A stretch of 8,286 nucleotides of DNA from Methylocapsa sp. (GCA_003162995.1 PLUZ01000374.1:1-8286); one strand, 5' to 3'; shown: positions 1 to 6,665, counted from the first letter of the stretch. Translations and numbers: made by a program. Notes: a model not told the origin generated them from the letters alone.

Positions 1-125
1 TCGGCTTCTTGCTGCTGTTCGTTGGGCTCGCGGTCGCGGTGCCGGTCCTGGCTCATTCGAGTTGGCATCTCTACCGGAAGGTCGTGGAACCGGCCGCACC
101 TCTGACGCGCCAAGCCGTGGAGTGA
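1..125 (+). CDS. DUF2189-type integral membrane protein, C-terminal fragment
   Basis: The gene is cut by the left window edge; codons are read from position 3 and it ends at TGA 123-125. The visible 40 residues are one hydrophobic segment (GFLLLFVGLAVAVPVLAH) followed by SSWHLYRKVVEP and a short polar tail. A hydrophobic helix running into a PVL-x-H-[SA]-[ST]-WHLYRK-x-[VI] ending is what I know from the C-terminus of DUF2189 / COG5473 predicted multi-pass inner-membrane proteins, which are common in Hyphomicrobiales. Their function is unknown, and the other membrane spans must lie upstream of the window. The identification rests on this tail only. It runs in the same direction as the downstream operon but is separated from it by about 440 bp, so co-transcription is unlikely. 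Confidence 0.7.
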   Translation, partial: GFLLLFVGLAVAVPVLAHSSWHLYRKVVEPAAPLTRQAVE

Positions 126-199
126 GAAGTCCACTCTAACGCAGGGCTCCAATCGGTCGGCCCCCACCAAGGCCGTCCATCCGGAGTGAGATTAAAGTG

Positions 200-283
200 A
201 TGGAGGGGGAACCACCCAACCAGGAAGACAGACGGCGCGCCGCACGCCAAGGGCAGATGGCCGTCGCTCTGCAATTGCGGTAA
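200..283 (+). CDS. Possible small ORF, 27 residues, unknown
   Basis: ATG at 200 opens 27 codons ending at TAA 281-283. A purine-rich GGAG (183-186) lies about 13 nt upstream, slightly far for a Shine-Dalgarno. The product starts MEGEPPNQEDRRRAARQG, very polar and basic, then a short MAVALQLR end. Roughly 70 per cent of third codon positions are G or C, as in real genes of this window, but on 27 codons this is weak. It could be a genuine small protein, the decayed 5' end of a longer gene whose rest was lost (the mobile-element-like repeat starts 54 bp further on), or chance. I do not recognise a family. Confidence 0.2.
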   Translation: MEGEPPNQEDRRRAARQGQMAVALQLR

Positions 284-337
284 TGTCCTGTCGGCAAGAA
301 GCGGAAGGGGGTCGATATGCGACCGATGCATGTTTCT

Positions 338-455
338 AGTGGGGCTGTGGTGCAAAGTTGCCTCCTCGAGGCAAAATCCTACAATCGGGTATTGAAATAT
401 CAACGGTTTACGACCCTCTACTCTCCCATTTTAGGCAAATTGCACCAGAGCCACT
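338..455. repeat. Mini-element bounded by IS6-like inverted repeats
   Basis: The left arm (338-363) and the right arm (433-455) are imperfect inverted repeats. The cores are GGCTGTGGTGCAAA (343-356) and, on the complement of 439-452, GGCTCTGGTGCAAT: 12 of 14 positions agree. Both cores continue inward to TTGCCT and are flanked outward by AGT(GG). The core resembles the terminal repeats of IS6/IS26-family insertion sequences (GGxxCTGTTGCAAA type), recalled rather than searched. The roughly 70 bp between the arms cannot encode a transposase. I infer a MITE-like or internally deleted IS remnant. A TTGCCTC-CTC-GAGGCAA hairpin (358-374) sits inside the left arm. I see no clean 8-bp target duplication outside the ends, so the element is either old or not a simple insertion. 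Confidence 0.5.
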
Positions 456-489
456 AAAAAATCCTCATTAGTTGCTTCCCACCCCTGCT

Positions 490-527
490 CCGCTCAACCG
501 AGAAAACATTTTTGTTACTTTGAGCGG
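490..527. promoter_or_regulatory. 8-bp perfect dyad upstream of DUF2760-Hsp70 operon
   Basis: CCGCTCAA (490-497) and TTGAGCGG (520-527) are perfect inverted repeats 22 nt apart. Between them a second small hairpin, AACA-TTTT-TGTT (505-516), can nest. The right arm ends 36 nt before the ATG at 564. It could be an operator for a dimeric regulator or a 5'UTR hairpin. It does not match CIRCE (TTAGCACTC-N9-GAGTGCTAA) or any operator I can name, and no T-run follows the right arm, so it is not a typical intrinsic terminator. Confidence 0.3.
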
Positions 528-563
528 TTCAGGGAACGCCTCGAGGGAAAAAGTTCGAAAGCA

Positions 564-1190
564 ATGCGAAAACTCACCGTCACTCTCGCCTTTATTCTTC
601 TCGCCCTAGCCGCTTTGGCGCTGGTGCCGGAGACTGCCCTGGCGCCGTATGCAGACGTGGCTCATGCCGTCTTGCCGAAGGCGATTGCGGCGGCCGCTTT
701 TCTGCTTCTCCTCGCCATAATCGCAGATCGTCCGAGGGCCGAACCTGCCCGAATCGCCGCCGAAGCGGTCAACCTCGCCGCTCCGGTGCCAACGGCGAAT
801 CAAGCCGATGCCGAGGTCGTCAATTTTCTCGCCATTCTTCAGGAAAAGGGCCGCTTGGTCGACTTCCTGATGGACGACATCACGAGCTACAGCGATGCAC
901 AGGTCGGTGCCGCCGGACGCGTTCTGCATGAGGGATGCAAGGCCGTCCTCCTGGAGCATTTCGGGATACGCCCGATGCGCGAAGAGGGCGAAGGGGCGAA
1001 AGTCACCATCCCGCCCGGATATGCTCCGGACGATTACCGTCTGGTCGGCAAGATCAGCGGCGAGGCGCCGTTTATAGGAACGCTCGTCCATCACGGATGG
1101 CGGGCGGAATGGGTGAAACTGCCGCGCCTCATAGGGATTAGCGCCGACCGACCGCCAGCAATTGCTCCCGCCGAGGTCGAACTTGGATGA
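564..1190 (+). CDS. DUF2760 domain protein, membrane-anchored Hsp70 partner
   Basis: The 208-residue product has two N-terminal hydrophobic segments (about residues 4-22 and 39-54), the second followed by the basic DRPRAEPAR stretch. By the positive-inside rule both termini lie in the cytoplasm. After an Ala/Pro-rich linker (about 60-84) comes a soluble domain with the features I recognise as DUF2760: LQEKGRLVDFLMDDI (92-106), YSDAQVGAAGRVLHEGC (109-125), GTLVHHGWR (172-180) and the terminal APAEVEL. There are no obvious catalytic residues and the biochemical role is unknown. DUF2760 genes are, to my knowledge, commonly encoded directly before Hsp70-family genes, as here; the next gene starts 75 bp downstream in the same frame register. 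The ATG at 564 is preceded by GAGGG (543-547), 16 nt away, a loose spacing. An antisense ORF over this gene (606-1214) is a shadow. Family call is firm; a role as membrane tether or adaptor for the Hsp70s is inference. Confidence 0.87.
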   Translation: MRKLTVTLAFILLALAALALVPETALAPYADVAHAVLPKAIAAAAFLLLLAIIADRPRAEPARIAAEAVNLAAPVPTANQADAEVVNFLAILQEKGRLVDFLMDDITSYSDAQVGAAGRVLHEGCKAVLLEHFGIRPMREEGEGAKVTIPPGYAPDDYRLVGKISGEAPFIGTLVHHGWRAEWVKLPRLIGISADRPPAIAPAEVELG

Positions 1191-1265
1191 TCGCCAGCTG
1201 ATCCGCCCGCGCAATTATCCCGGTCCTCATAATCATCTTCAGCGGCAACAAAGTGGCGCTTTTCC

Positions 1266-3107
1266 ATGGACCATCGGTTCAGTCTTGGCATCGACCTCGG
1301 CACAAGCAACAGCGCGATCGCATTATCGGAGGTCGACAGCGAGCAGACGGACATCATCGAACTTACCCAGGTCTTAGGCCCCAACCGGATCGGTGAAAAA
1401 CCGACGCTGCCGTCCGCCCTTTATATCCCGCATCCCGACGAATTTCCTGAAGGCACATTCCCTTTGCCATGGCAGACTGCGGGGGGTGGCGGCGCGATCA
1501 TTGGCCATTTCGCGCGCGATCATGGCGCGCTGGTTCCAGATCGCCTGATCACATCGGCAAAGTCATGGCTGTCGAACCCGCACATCGATCCCCGGCAGCG
1601 AATTCTTCCTTGGAACTCTGAGATCAAGGAACAGAAACTGTCCGCTTTCGACTGCTCGCGCTTCTATCTTGAGCATATCAGGGAAAGTTTCTGCTATGCG
1701 ATGCGGAGCCGCGGCGTAGATATGGCCCTGCCGGACCTGCAGGTAGTGCTGACCGTCCCAGCCTCCTTCGACGACATTGCGAGAAATCTGACCGCAGAGG
1801 CTGCGGAAGCCGCCGGTTTCGGCAAGGTGATTTTGCTGGAAGAGCCCCTGGCGGCGTTCTATGCATGGACTGCGCAGGCAGGAAAAGAATGGCGCGCTCA
1901 GATTCGCCCAGGCGACATCGTCCTGGTCTGCGACATCGGCGGCGGGACGGCCGACTTCAGCCTGATCGCCATCTCAGCGAATGAAGGCGTCCTCGACCTC
2001 AACCGCATCAGCGTCGGCGAGCATATCCTGCTCGGTGGCGACAATATGGATCTGGCGCTCGCCTATACGCTCCGCACCAAGTTGGAGGCGGACGGCAAGT
2101 CGATCGGCGAAATGCAGTTTCTGGCGCTGACGCATGCCGCCGGCAACGCCAAGGTGGCGATGTTCGAAAACGAAGCTATGGCCGAGTTCCCAATTGCCGT
2201 GCCGTCGCGCGGGTCGAGCCTGCTCGGCGGAACCGTCTCGACGAAACTCGACCGGCAAACGCTCGAACAGGTCATCCTCGAAGGCTTCTTCGCCAGGACC
2301 GGGATCGCGGATCTGCCGCAGAAGGCGCGGCGGGCGGGCTTGCAGGAATTCGGGCTGCCTTACGCGACCGATCCCGTCATCAGCAAACATCTCGCCCGCT
2401 TTCTCACGCGCAGCCTCGAGAATGTGCAGGCGAGTGAGACGCTGCGCTCCCTGGTCGGCGCCGAGGCCCGTTCGAAGCCGTTTCTGGCGCCCACCGCAGT
2501 CCTGTTCAACGGCGGCGTCTTCAAGGCCGCTCCGATCCGGCGGCACCTGCTTGATCTGTTGGCGGCCTGGAATCAGGGCCAGTCCGTTCGCGAGCTCGCC
2601 GGATACCAGCCGGATTTGGCGGTGGCCAAGGGGGCGTCGTTCTTCGGACGCAATCGCATCACGGGAAAAGGAATCCGCATCAAGGCCGGCGCGTCCCGTT
2701 CCTATTATATCGGGCTCGAGACGTCGATGCCGGCGGTGCCCGGCTTCAATCCGCCCCTGAAAGCGTTGTGCGTCGTTCCACAGGGGATGGAGGAAGGCTC
2801 CGAGGTCCTGATTGAAGGACGCGACCTCGCTCTCGTCACCGGGCAACCGGCGGAATTCAGGTTCTTTTCATCGGAGGTGAGAAGCGGCGACGCGCCAGGG
2901 CAGATCATACCCGACGCCGAACGTGACCTGCTGGAAATCAGCCTTCTCGAAGTCGATCTGGCGGCGGTCGAGGACATTCCGGCGGGACAGCCGGTCCCCG
3001 TGCAGATCAACGCCGTGGTCACGGAGCTCGGCAATCTCGAACTCTGGATGAAACACACCAAATCGGATCGCCGCTGGAAGGTCGAATTCCAGGTCCGGAC
3101 CGAATAG
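1266..3107 (+). CDS. Hsp70-family ATPase, lid-less (first paralogue)
   Basis: The 613-residue product has a complete actin-type Hsp70 nucleotide-binding domain: phosphate-1 GIDLGTSNSAIAL (8-20), SAKSWL with Lys99 in the place of DnaK Lys70, TVPASFD (163-169), LLEEPLAAFY (190-199), phosphate-2 DIGGGTADFSL (223-233) with Thr228 in the place of DnaK Thr199, LLGGDNMDLA (255-264), and adenosine motif LFNGGVF (413-419). ATP hydrolysis is therefore expected, in the cytoplasm. After about residue 465 a short beta-rich region runs to the end and includes TELGNLELW (586-594), the counterpart of a substrate-binding beta-sandwich. The helical lid and the C-terminal tail of DnaK are absent, and DnaK's VLLLDVTPLSLG linker is replaced by IRIKAGASRSYYIGLE. 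At 613 residues the length is close to DnaK's, but the architecture differs. ATG 1266 is the first start after an in-frame stop at 1230-1232; the ribosome-binding site is weak. The second paralogue follows after 59 bp. This is not DnaK itself. Function and clients are unknown. Confidence 0.92.
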   Translation: MDHRFSLGIDLGTSNSAIALSEVDSEQTDIIELTQVLGPNRIGEKPTLPSALYIPHPDEFPEGTFPLPWQTAGGGGAIIGHFARDHGALVPDRLITSAKSWLSNPHIDPRQRILPWNSEIKEQKLSAFDCSRFYLEHIRESFCYAMRSRGVDMALPDLQVVLTVPASFDDIARNLTAEAAEAAGFGKVILLEEPLAAFYAWTAQAGKEWRAQIRPGDIVLVCDIGGGTADFSLIAISANEGVLDLNRISVGEHILLGGDNMDLALAYTLRTKLEADGKSIGEMQFLALTHAAGNAKVAMFENEAMAEFPIAVPSRGSSLLGGTVSTKLDRQTLEQVILEGFFARTGIADLPQKARRAGLQEFGLPYATDPVISKHLARFLTRSLENVQASETLRSLVGAEARSKPFLAPTAVLFNGGVFKAAPIRRHLLDLLAAWNQGQSVRELAGYQPDLAVAKGASFFGRNRITGKGIRIKAGASRSYYIGLETSMPAVPGFNPPLKALCVVPQGMEEGSEVLIEGRDLALVTGQPAEFRFFSSEVRSGDAPGQIIPDAERDLLEISLLEVDLAAVEDIPAGQPVPVQINAVVTELGNLELWMKHTKSDRRWKVEFQVRTE

Positions 3108-3172
3108 CCGGAAAGCGCGCCGCCTGAGCAGCGAGCCGCCCATATTCCAGCAGAGCTCGGCATGGAATGCTG

Positions 3173-5980
3173 ATGGCGCAACCCAAATTCAGTATCGGTA
3201 TCGATCTTGGCACAAGCAACTCCGTGTTGGCGTTTTCTCCGCTCTCGGGCGAGGGCGGCTCGGAAGTTCTTGCTATCCCGCAGTGGGATACGTCGTCGAC
3301 GGTGACGGAGTCTACGACGGTTCCATCTTTCCTTTATCTGCCGGATGAGGCGATCGCCGCGCAGATTCGGGGCCACGGCCCCGGGTCCGGCGCGTGGGTC
3401 GTGGGCAGGCTGGCGCAACGCAAGGCCAGCGAAACGCCGGGGCGCGTCGCCCAGTCCGCGAAGTCCTGGCTGTGTCATCACGCCGCCGACCGCTCGGCCC
3501 CATTCCTGCCATGGGGATCAGATGCGCTGGCGCAGCAGGACAAAATCTCTCCCGTTGACGCGTCGGCGCTTATTCTCGCTCATCTTCGCGCAGCATGGAA
3601 CGCCCGGTTCGCAGGGCAAGGCTCCGACTTCGCATTCGACGCCCAGGACATTACGATCACCGTTCCCGCCTCCTTTGACGCGGCCGCGCAGCGGCTGACG
3701 CTCGCCGCCGCGCAGCAAGCCGGCTTCCCCGATAATGTATGTCTGCTCGAGGAGCCGCAGGCGGCGTTCTACTGGTGGCTGGAGCACCAGGCTGGCCGCA
3801 GCGATCCGTGGAGCGCACTGCCAAATCCGCAAACCGCCGCGCGCCATGTTTTGGTGATCGACGTCGGGGGCGGGACTTCGGATTTCAGCCTGTTCGAACT
3901 GAGTCGACATGGGGGCAGTCGTGATCCCGGGATCAAGCGGGTCGCCGTCAGTGACCACATCCTGCTCGGGGGCGATAATATCGATCTCGCGATCGCGCAT
4001 ATGCTGGAACCACGCCTCGCGACGGGGGAGGGCGGACTTTCCGTTGGGCAGTGGGATCATCTGGTCGCCCGGTGCCGGTCTCTTAAGGAAAGGGTGCTGG
4101 GTTGCGATGCCGCGCCGGATGAGGTCTTCACAGTTTCGATTCCCGGGCGTGGCTCAAGTCTGTTCGCCGGCTCGCTGTCGGCGCAGGTGACGCGCGCGGA
4201 GCTAGAAGCGCTGCTCCTCGACGGCTTCTTCCCCGACTGCAGGTCGACCGATCGGCCAAGGCGGGCGCCTGGCGCGATCAAGGAATGGGGCCTCCCCTAT
4301 GCCTTCGACGGCGCGATCACCCGGCATCTCGCCGCGTTTCTTCGCGGCCGTCCCAGCGTCGATTTCGTGCTCTTCAACGGCGGCTCACTGCATCCCCCGC
4401 GCTTGCGCGGCAAGCTGCGCGAGCAGATCGGGAAATGGCAAGAGGGGCGTCTGCCGGAAGTGCTGGAGAACGCGGAGCTCGATCTCGCGGTCGCGCACGG
4501 CGCGGCCTATTCCGGCCGGCTGCGGCAGCTACAAGCCGGCCGCATCGAGGCGGGCGCCGCGCGTGCGATCTTTCTCGAAGCGCACAGGAAGGCGCCGAAG
4601 GGCGGCGGCGAGGCGGCAAGACGCTCGCTCGTCTGCATCCTTCCGCACGGCGCCGCGCCCGAACAGACGTCTGAATTTGCGGACCTCGATCTGCACCTTC
4701 GCATCAACAAACTGGTGCGTTTCCAGATCTATACGTCGACCCGCCACGACGAGAGAAAAGCCGGCGACGTCCTCGAACTGGTCCCGGAAGAGTTCCACGC
4801 CCTGCCGCCGCTCGAGACGGTCACGACGGTCGCCCAGCCGGCGAGAGGCAAACTGGCCTCCACGATTCCTGTCGCGTTGAACGCCCGGGTGAATGAATTG
4901 GGCCTGCTGCAGGTGTCATGCCGCAGTCTTGCCCCGAACATCCCGCAGTCCTGGCCGCTCGAATTCAACCTGCGCCCGCATGAGCGCGATCTTGCCGCGC
5001 CGGCTCAAGAGCCCACATCGCAGACCCAGGCGGAACCCACTGTCGCGCCGGTTGCACTCGCTGGCGCCAGGCGACGGATCTGCGCCGCATTCACGCAATC
5101 TTCCGGCAAGGGAGAGAAGCTAACGGCGCCGCGGCTCTTCCAGGGCCTGGAGCAGATTCTGGGCCGGTCCAAGGGCGATTGGAATGCGATCCTCCTCCGC
5201 GATCTCTGGACCAGCCTGGAGGCGAGCCAGACCGGCCGCGCGCTTTCAGTCGAGCATGAGGAGACCTGGCTGATCCTCGCCGGTTTCTTGCTACGGCCCG
5301 GCTTCGGTGTGGCGATGGATGAGGGCCGGATCGACGGCCTATGGCGCATTCGCGGCGACGGGCTGCGCTTTCCCGGCAAGCGCACCAAGCTTCAGGAATA
5401 CATCCTGTGGAGACGGGTGGCCGGCGGCCTCTCACGGGAAAGGCAGGAAATCCTGCTCGTGGCAGAAAAAGACAAAATCGGCCAGCCGAAAAGCGTCTCC
5501 CCCGAACTGATCCGCATGGCCGGATCTTTCGAACGGATCGGCCACGAACTCAAGGCGGAGCTGATCGGGCGCTTCATAGAAACGGTCGTGGAGCTCGCGT
5601 CTCAGCAAAAGCACTGTGCGCCGTATCTTGCCGCGCTCGGATTGCTTCTTAACCGGACGCCATTTTACGCCGGCCCGGAAAGCGTCGTGCCGCCGACGCT
5701 CGTGGAAAGGGCGTACGAGGCATTTCGCCCGTTTGATTGGAACGACCCGGAATTCGTGGAGGCGCAGGTGCTGTTCCTGCGCGCCGCTCGCGCTGTTAAC
5801 GACCGGCGTCTGGATCTATCTAAATCACTGCGCAATCAAATCGCCGACAAGTTGGAGAAGTGCAAAATCGCGCCGGTCAAGGCCGGCCGCCTCAGAAATG
5901 TCGTGCCGGTCGAGCGCGCAGAACGACTCAGTTTGTACGGAGAGGCCGTGCCGCCCGGGCTGATCCTCGGCGAAGACTGA
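3173..5980 (+). CDS. Hsp70-family ATPase with C-terminal DUF3731 domain
   Basis: The gene gives 935 residues from ATG 3173; an alternative ATG two codons upstream (3167) is possible, but GGA (3164-3166) suits 3173 and yields MAQPKFSIGIDLGTSNS. Numbered from 3167, the nucleotide-binding domain has GIDLGTSNS (11-19), QSAKSWL with Lys99, TVPASFD (165-171), LLEEPQAAFY (193-202), DVGGGTSDFSL (232-242), ILLGGDNIDLA (265-275) and LFNGGSL (402-408). A beta-rich substrate-binding-like part ends near residue 605 and contains RVNELGLLQVS. A Pro/Gln/Ala linker (about 606-632) leads to a roughly 300-residue helical region with LRPGFGVAMDE, GLWRIRGDGL and WRRVAGGLS, which I recognise as DUF3731, a domain found fused to Hsp70s. 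Its function is unknown. At about 935 residues it is far longer than DnaK (about 640). It is the last gene of the three-gene same-strand cluster; a GAAGACTGA end is followed by gene debris and no clear terminator. Confidence 0.9.
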   Translation: MAQPKFSIGIDLGTSNSVLAFSPLSGEGGSEVLAIPQWDTSSTVTESTTVPSFLYLPDEAIAAQIRGHGPGSGAWVVGRLAQRKASETPGRVAQSAKSWLCHHAADRSAPFLPWGSDALAQQDKISPVDASALILAHLRAAWNARFAGQGSDFAFDAQDITITVPASFDAAAQRLTLAAAQQAGFPDNVCLLEEPQAAFYWWLEHQAGRSDPWSALPNPQTAARHVLVIDVGGGTSDFSLFELSRHGGSRDPGIKRVAVSDHILLGGDNIDLAIAHMLEPRLATGEGGLSVGQWDHLVARCRSLKERVLGCDAAPDEVFTVSIPGRGSSLFAGSLSAQVTRAELEALLLDGFFPDCRSTDRPRRAPGAIKEWGLPYAFDGAITRHLAAFLRGRPSVDFVLFNGGSLHPPRLRGKLREQIGKWQEGRLPEVLENAELDLAVAHGAAYSGRLRQLQAGRIEAGAARAIFLEAHRKAPKGGGEAARRSLVCILPHGAAPEQTSEFADLDLHLRINKLVRFQIYTSTRHDERKAGDVLELVPEEFHALPPLETVTTVAQPARGKLASTIPVALNARVNELGLLQVSCRSLAPNIPQSWPLEFNLRPHERDLAAPAQEPTSQTQAEPTVAPVALAGARRRICAAFTQSSGKGEKLTAPRLFQGLEQILGRSKGDWNAILLRDLWTSLEASQTGRALSVEHEETWLILAGFLLRPGFGVAMDEGRIDGLWRIRGDGLRFPGKRTKLQEYILWRRVAGGLSRERQEILLVAEKDKIGQPKSVSPELIRMAGSFERIGHELKAELIGRFIETVVELASQQKHCAPYLAALGLLLNRTPFYAGPESVVPPTLVERAYEAFRPFDWNDPEFVEAQVLFLRAARAVNDRRLDLSKSLRNQIADKLEKCKIAPVKAGRLRNVVPVERAERLSLYGEAVPPGLILGED

Positions 5981-6000
5981 ATTTATTATCACAGAGCGGC

Positions 6001-6503
6001 CTAGCCCACGTTATGCCTCGGTAGGGATCGGACGCCCCCAAGACGGAGAACGGCGGTCCCTGGACGGACGGCTCTATCCAGGATTGCGATCGGTTGCCCA
6101 TTTCGATCGAACCTGACCGCCCTGTCCGGGCAATAATTGATCACAAACCCATTAGGTTTGCCAAACGCGGGGACCCCTTCCGGAAGGCGATCGAGCCCCT
6201 GCCTGTCCGAGACGAGCACGCGCGGCATCGTCTCCGGCTGCAGCGCGCGCACCGTGTGTCAAGCGTCGCGAAGAGCTTGTCCGCAACCAGCACCTCGCTG
6301 CCCGTGAGCGCACGAATGAGCGACGACTTCCCTGCGTTCGTGTACCCGACCAGCGCGACCCGGAGCTGATCGCGACGCGCCGACCGACGCTGGTCGTTGT
6401 CTCGCTGGATATCCTCCAGCTGCTCTTTCAGCTCCGCGAGGCCATCGCGGATCTTGCGGCGATCGTTGGCGCGGATGAGTTGGCGACGTTCCTCCGTAAC
6501 CAT
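6001..6503 (-). pseudogene. HflX-type GTPase remnant, frameshifted and truncated
   Basis: Read on the minus strand from about 6503, the sequence gives DRRKIRDGLAELKEQLEDI, a helical segment, then VALVGYTNAGKSSL (P-loop G1 at about 6321-6350) and LTGSEVLVADKLFATLDT. This is the N-terminal-to-GTPase junction of HflX, a ribosome-associated GTPase involved in ribosome splitting under stress. After LDT (about 6259-6262) the frame shifts by one missing base. The adjacent frame resumes with VRALQPETMPRVLVSD, as HflX should (LDTTVRALQPETMPRVLVSDTVGF). Past that point the expected DTVGFI-x-x-LP G3 block is degraded (DRQGLDRLPEG), and residues down to the stop at 6001-6003 do not match HflX as I know it. 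The N-terminal domain, G4 and C-terminus are missing, so no working GTPase can be made. The upstream edge abuts an enoyl-CoA hydratase remnant on the other strand. HflX homology is firm; exact edges are approximate. Confidence 0.8.
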
Positions 6504-6539
6504 GCCGATGGGATCGCATCGGCTGGGAATCCACTCCGA

Positions 6540-6665
6540 ATGGGCCTTGCCGACGCCTACCGGTACGCCACGCAGGTCATGGTTGCGAACATGATGGCGC
6601 GCGACGCGGCCGAAGGCATCGGCGCCTTCATCGAGAAGCGCACTCCGCACTGGGAAGATAGGTAA
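6540..6665 (+). pseudogene. Enoyl-CoA hydratase C-terminal remnant
   Basis: The plus-strand frame ending at TAA 6663-6665 reads MGLADAYRYATQVM, VANMMARDAAEGI and GAFIEKRTPHW before EDR-stop. This is the typical last turn-and-helix region of enoyl-CoA hydratase/isomerase (crotonase-superfamily) proteins: x-EGI-x-AF-x-EKR-x-P-x-W, which contributes to trimer packing. The full enzyme is about 260 residues and carries its oxyanion-hole Gly and catalytic Glu in the missing N-terminal three quarters, so no enzyme is made. The reading frame stays open upstream to about 6370, but that stretch is the antisense of the HflX remnant, so the homology starts somewhere between 6504 and 6540. The fragment suggests a deletion or rearrangement that joined two unrelated genes. 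A readable last ~42 codons without stops suggests the event is not very ancient. Confidence 0.65.

Larger units (their letters stand above)
126..563. other. Intergenic spacer with mobile-element-like repeats
   Basis: This 438-bp stretch carries no convincing long gene on either strand and looks less GC-rich than the flanking genes, with AT-rich runs near 455-520. It holds a possible 27-residue ORF, an inverted-repeat-bounded mini-element and a dyad in front of the DUF2760 gene, each listed separately. I looked for an alphaproteobacterial sigma-70 promoter, an RpoH-type promoter, a CIRCE element and an EcfG-type GGAAC/GTT pair and found none with acceptable spacing. No tRNA or riboswitch fold was recognised. 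The promoter of the Hsp70 operon should lie here but I cannot place it. Confidence 0.6.

Noticed and set aside
358..374. TTGCCTC-CTC-GAGGCAA hairpin as an intrinsic terminator of the DUF2189 gene
   Set aside because: No T-run follows the stem, and it lies inside the left arm of the inverted-repeat element more than 230 bp after the stop codon.
533..555. Possible EcfG general-stress promoter (GGAAC ... GTT)
   Set aside because: The gap between GGAAC (533-537) and AGTT (552-555) is 14 nt rather than the usual 16-17 before CGTT, and the site would overlap the translation start region at 564.
1187..1201. ATGA overlap at the DUF2760 stop as a translationally coupled start
   Set aside because: The frame stops after four codons, so it does not lead into the Hsp70 gene, whose first usable ATG is 1266.
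606..1214. 202-residue minus-strand ORF opposite the DUF2760 gene
   Set aside because: It is the antisense of a clearly recognised coding region, has no family motifs and no ribosome-binding site.
1974..3481. Long minus-strand ORFs (290 and 258 residues) under the Hsp70 genes
   Set aside because: Antisense open frames are expected in GC-rich genes; the plus strand carries unbroken Hsp70 motifs and the minus-strand products are low-complexity Arg-rich.
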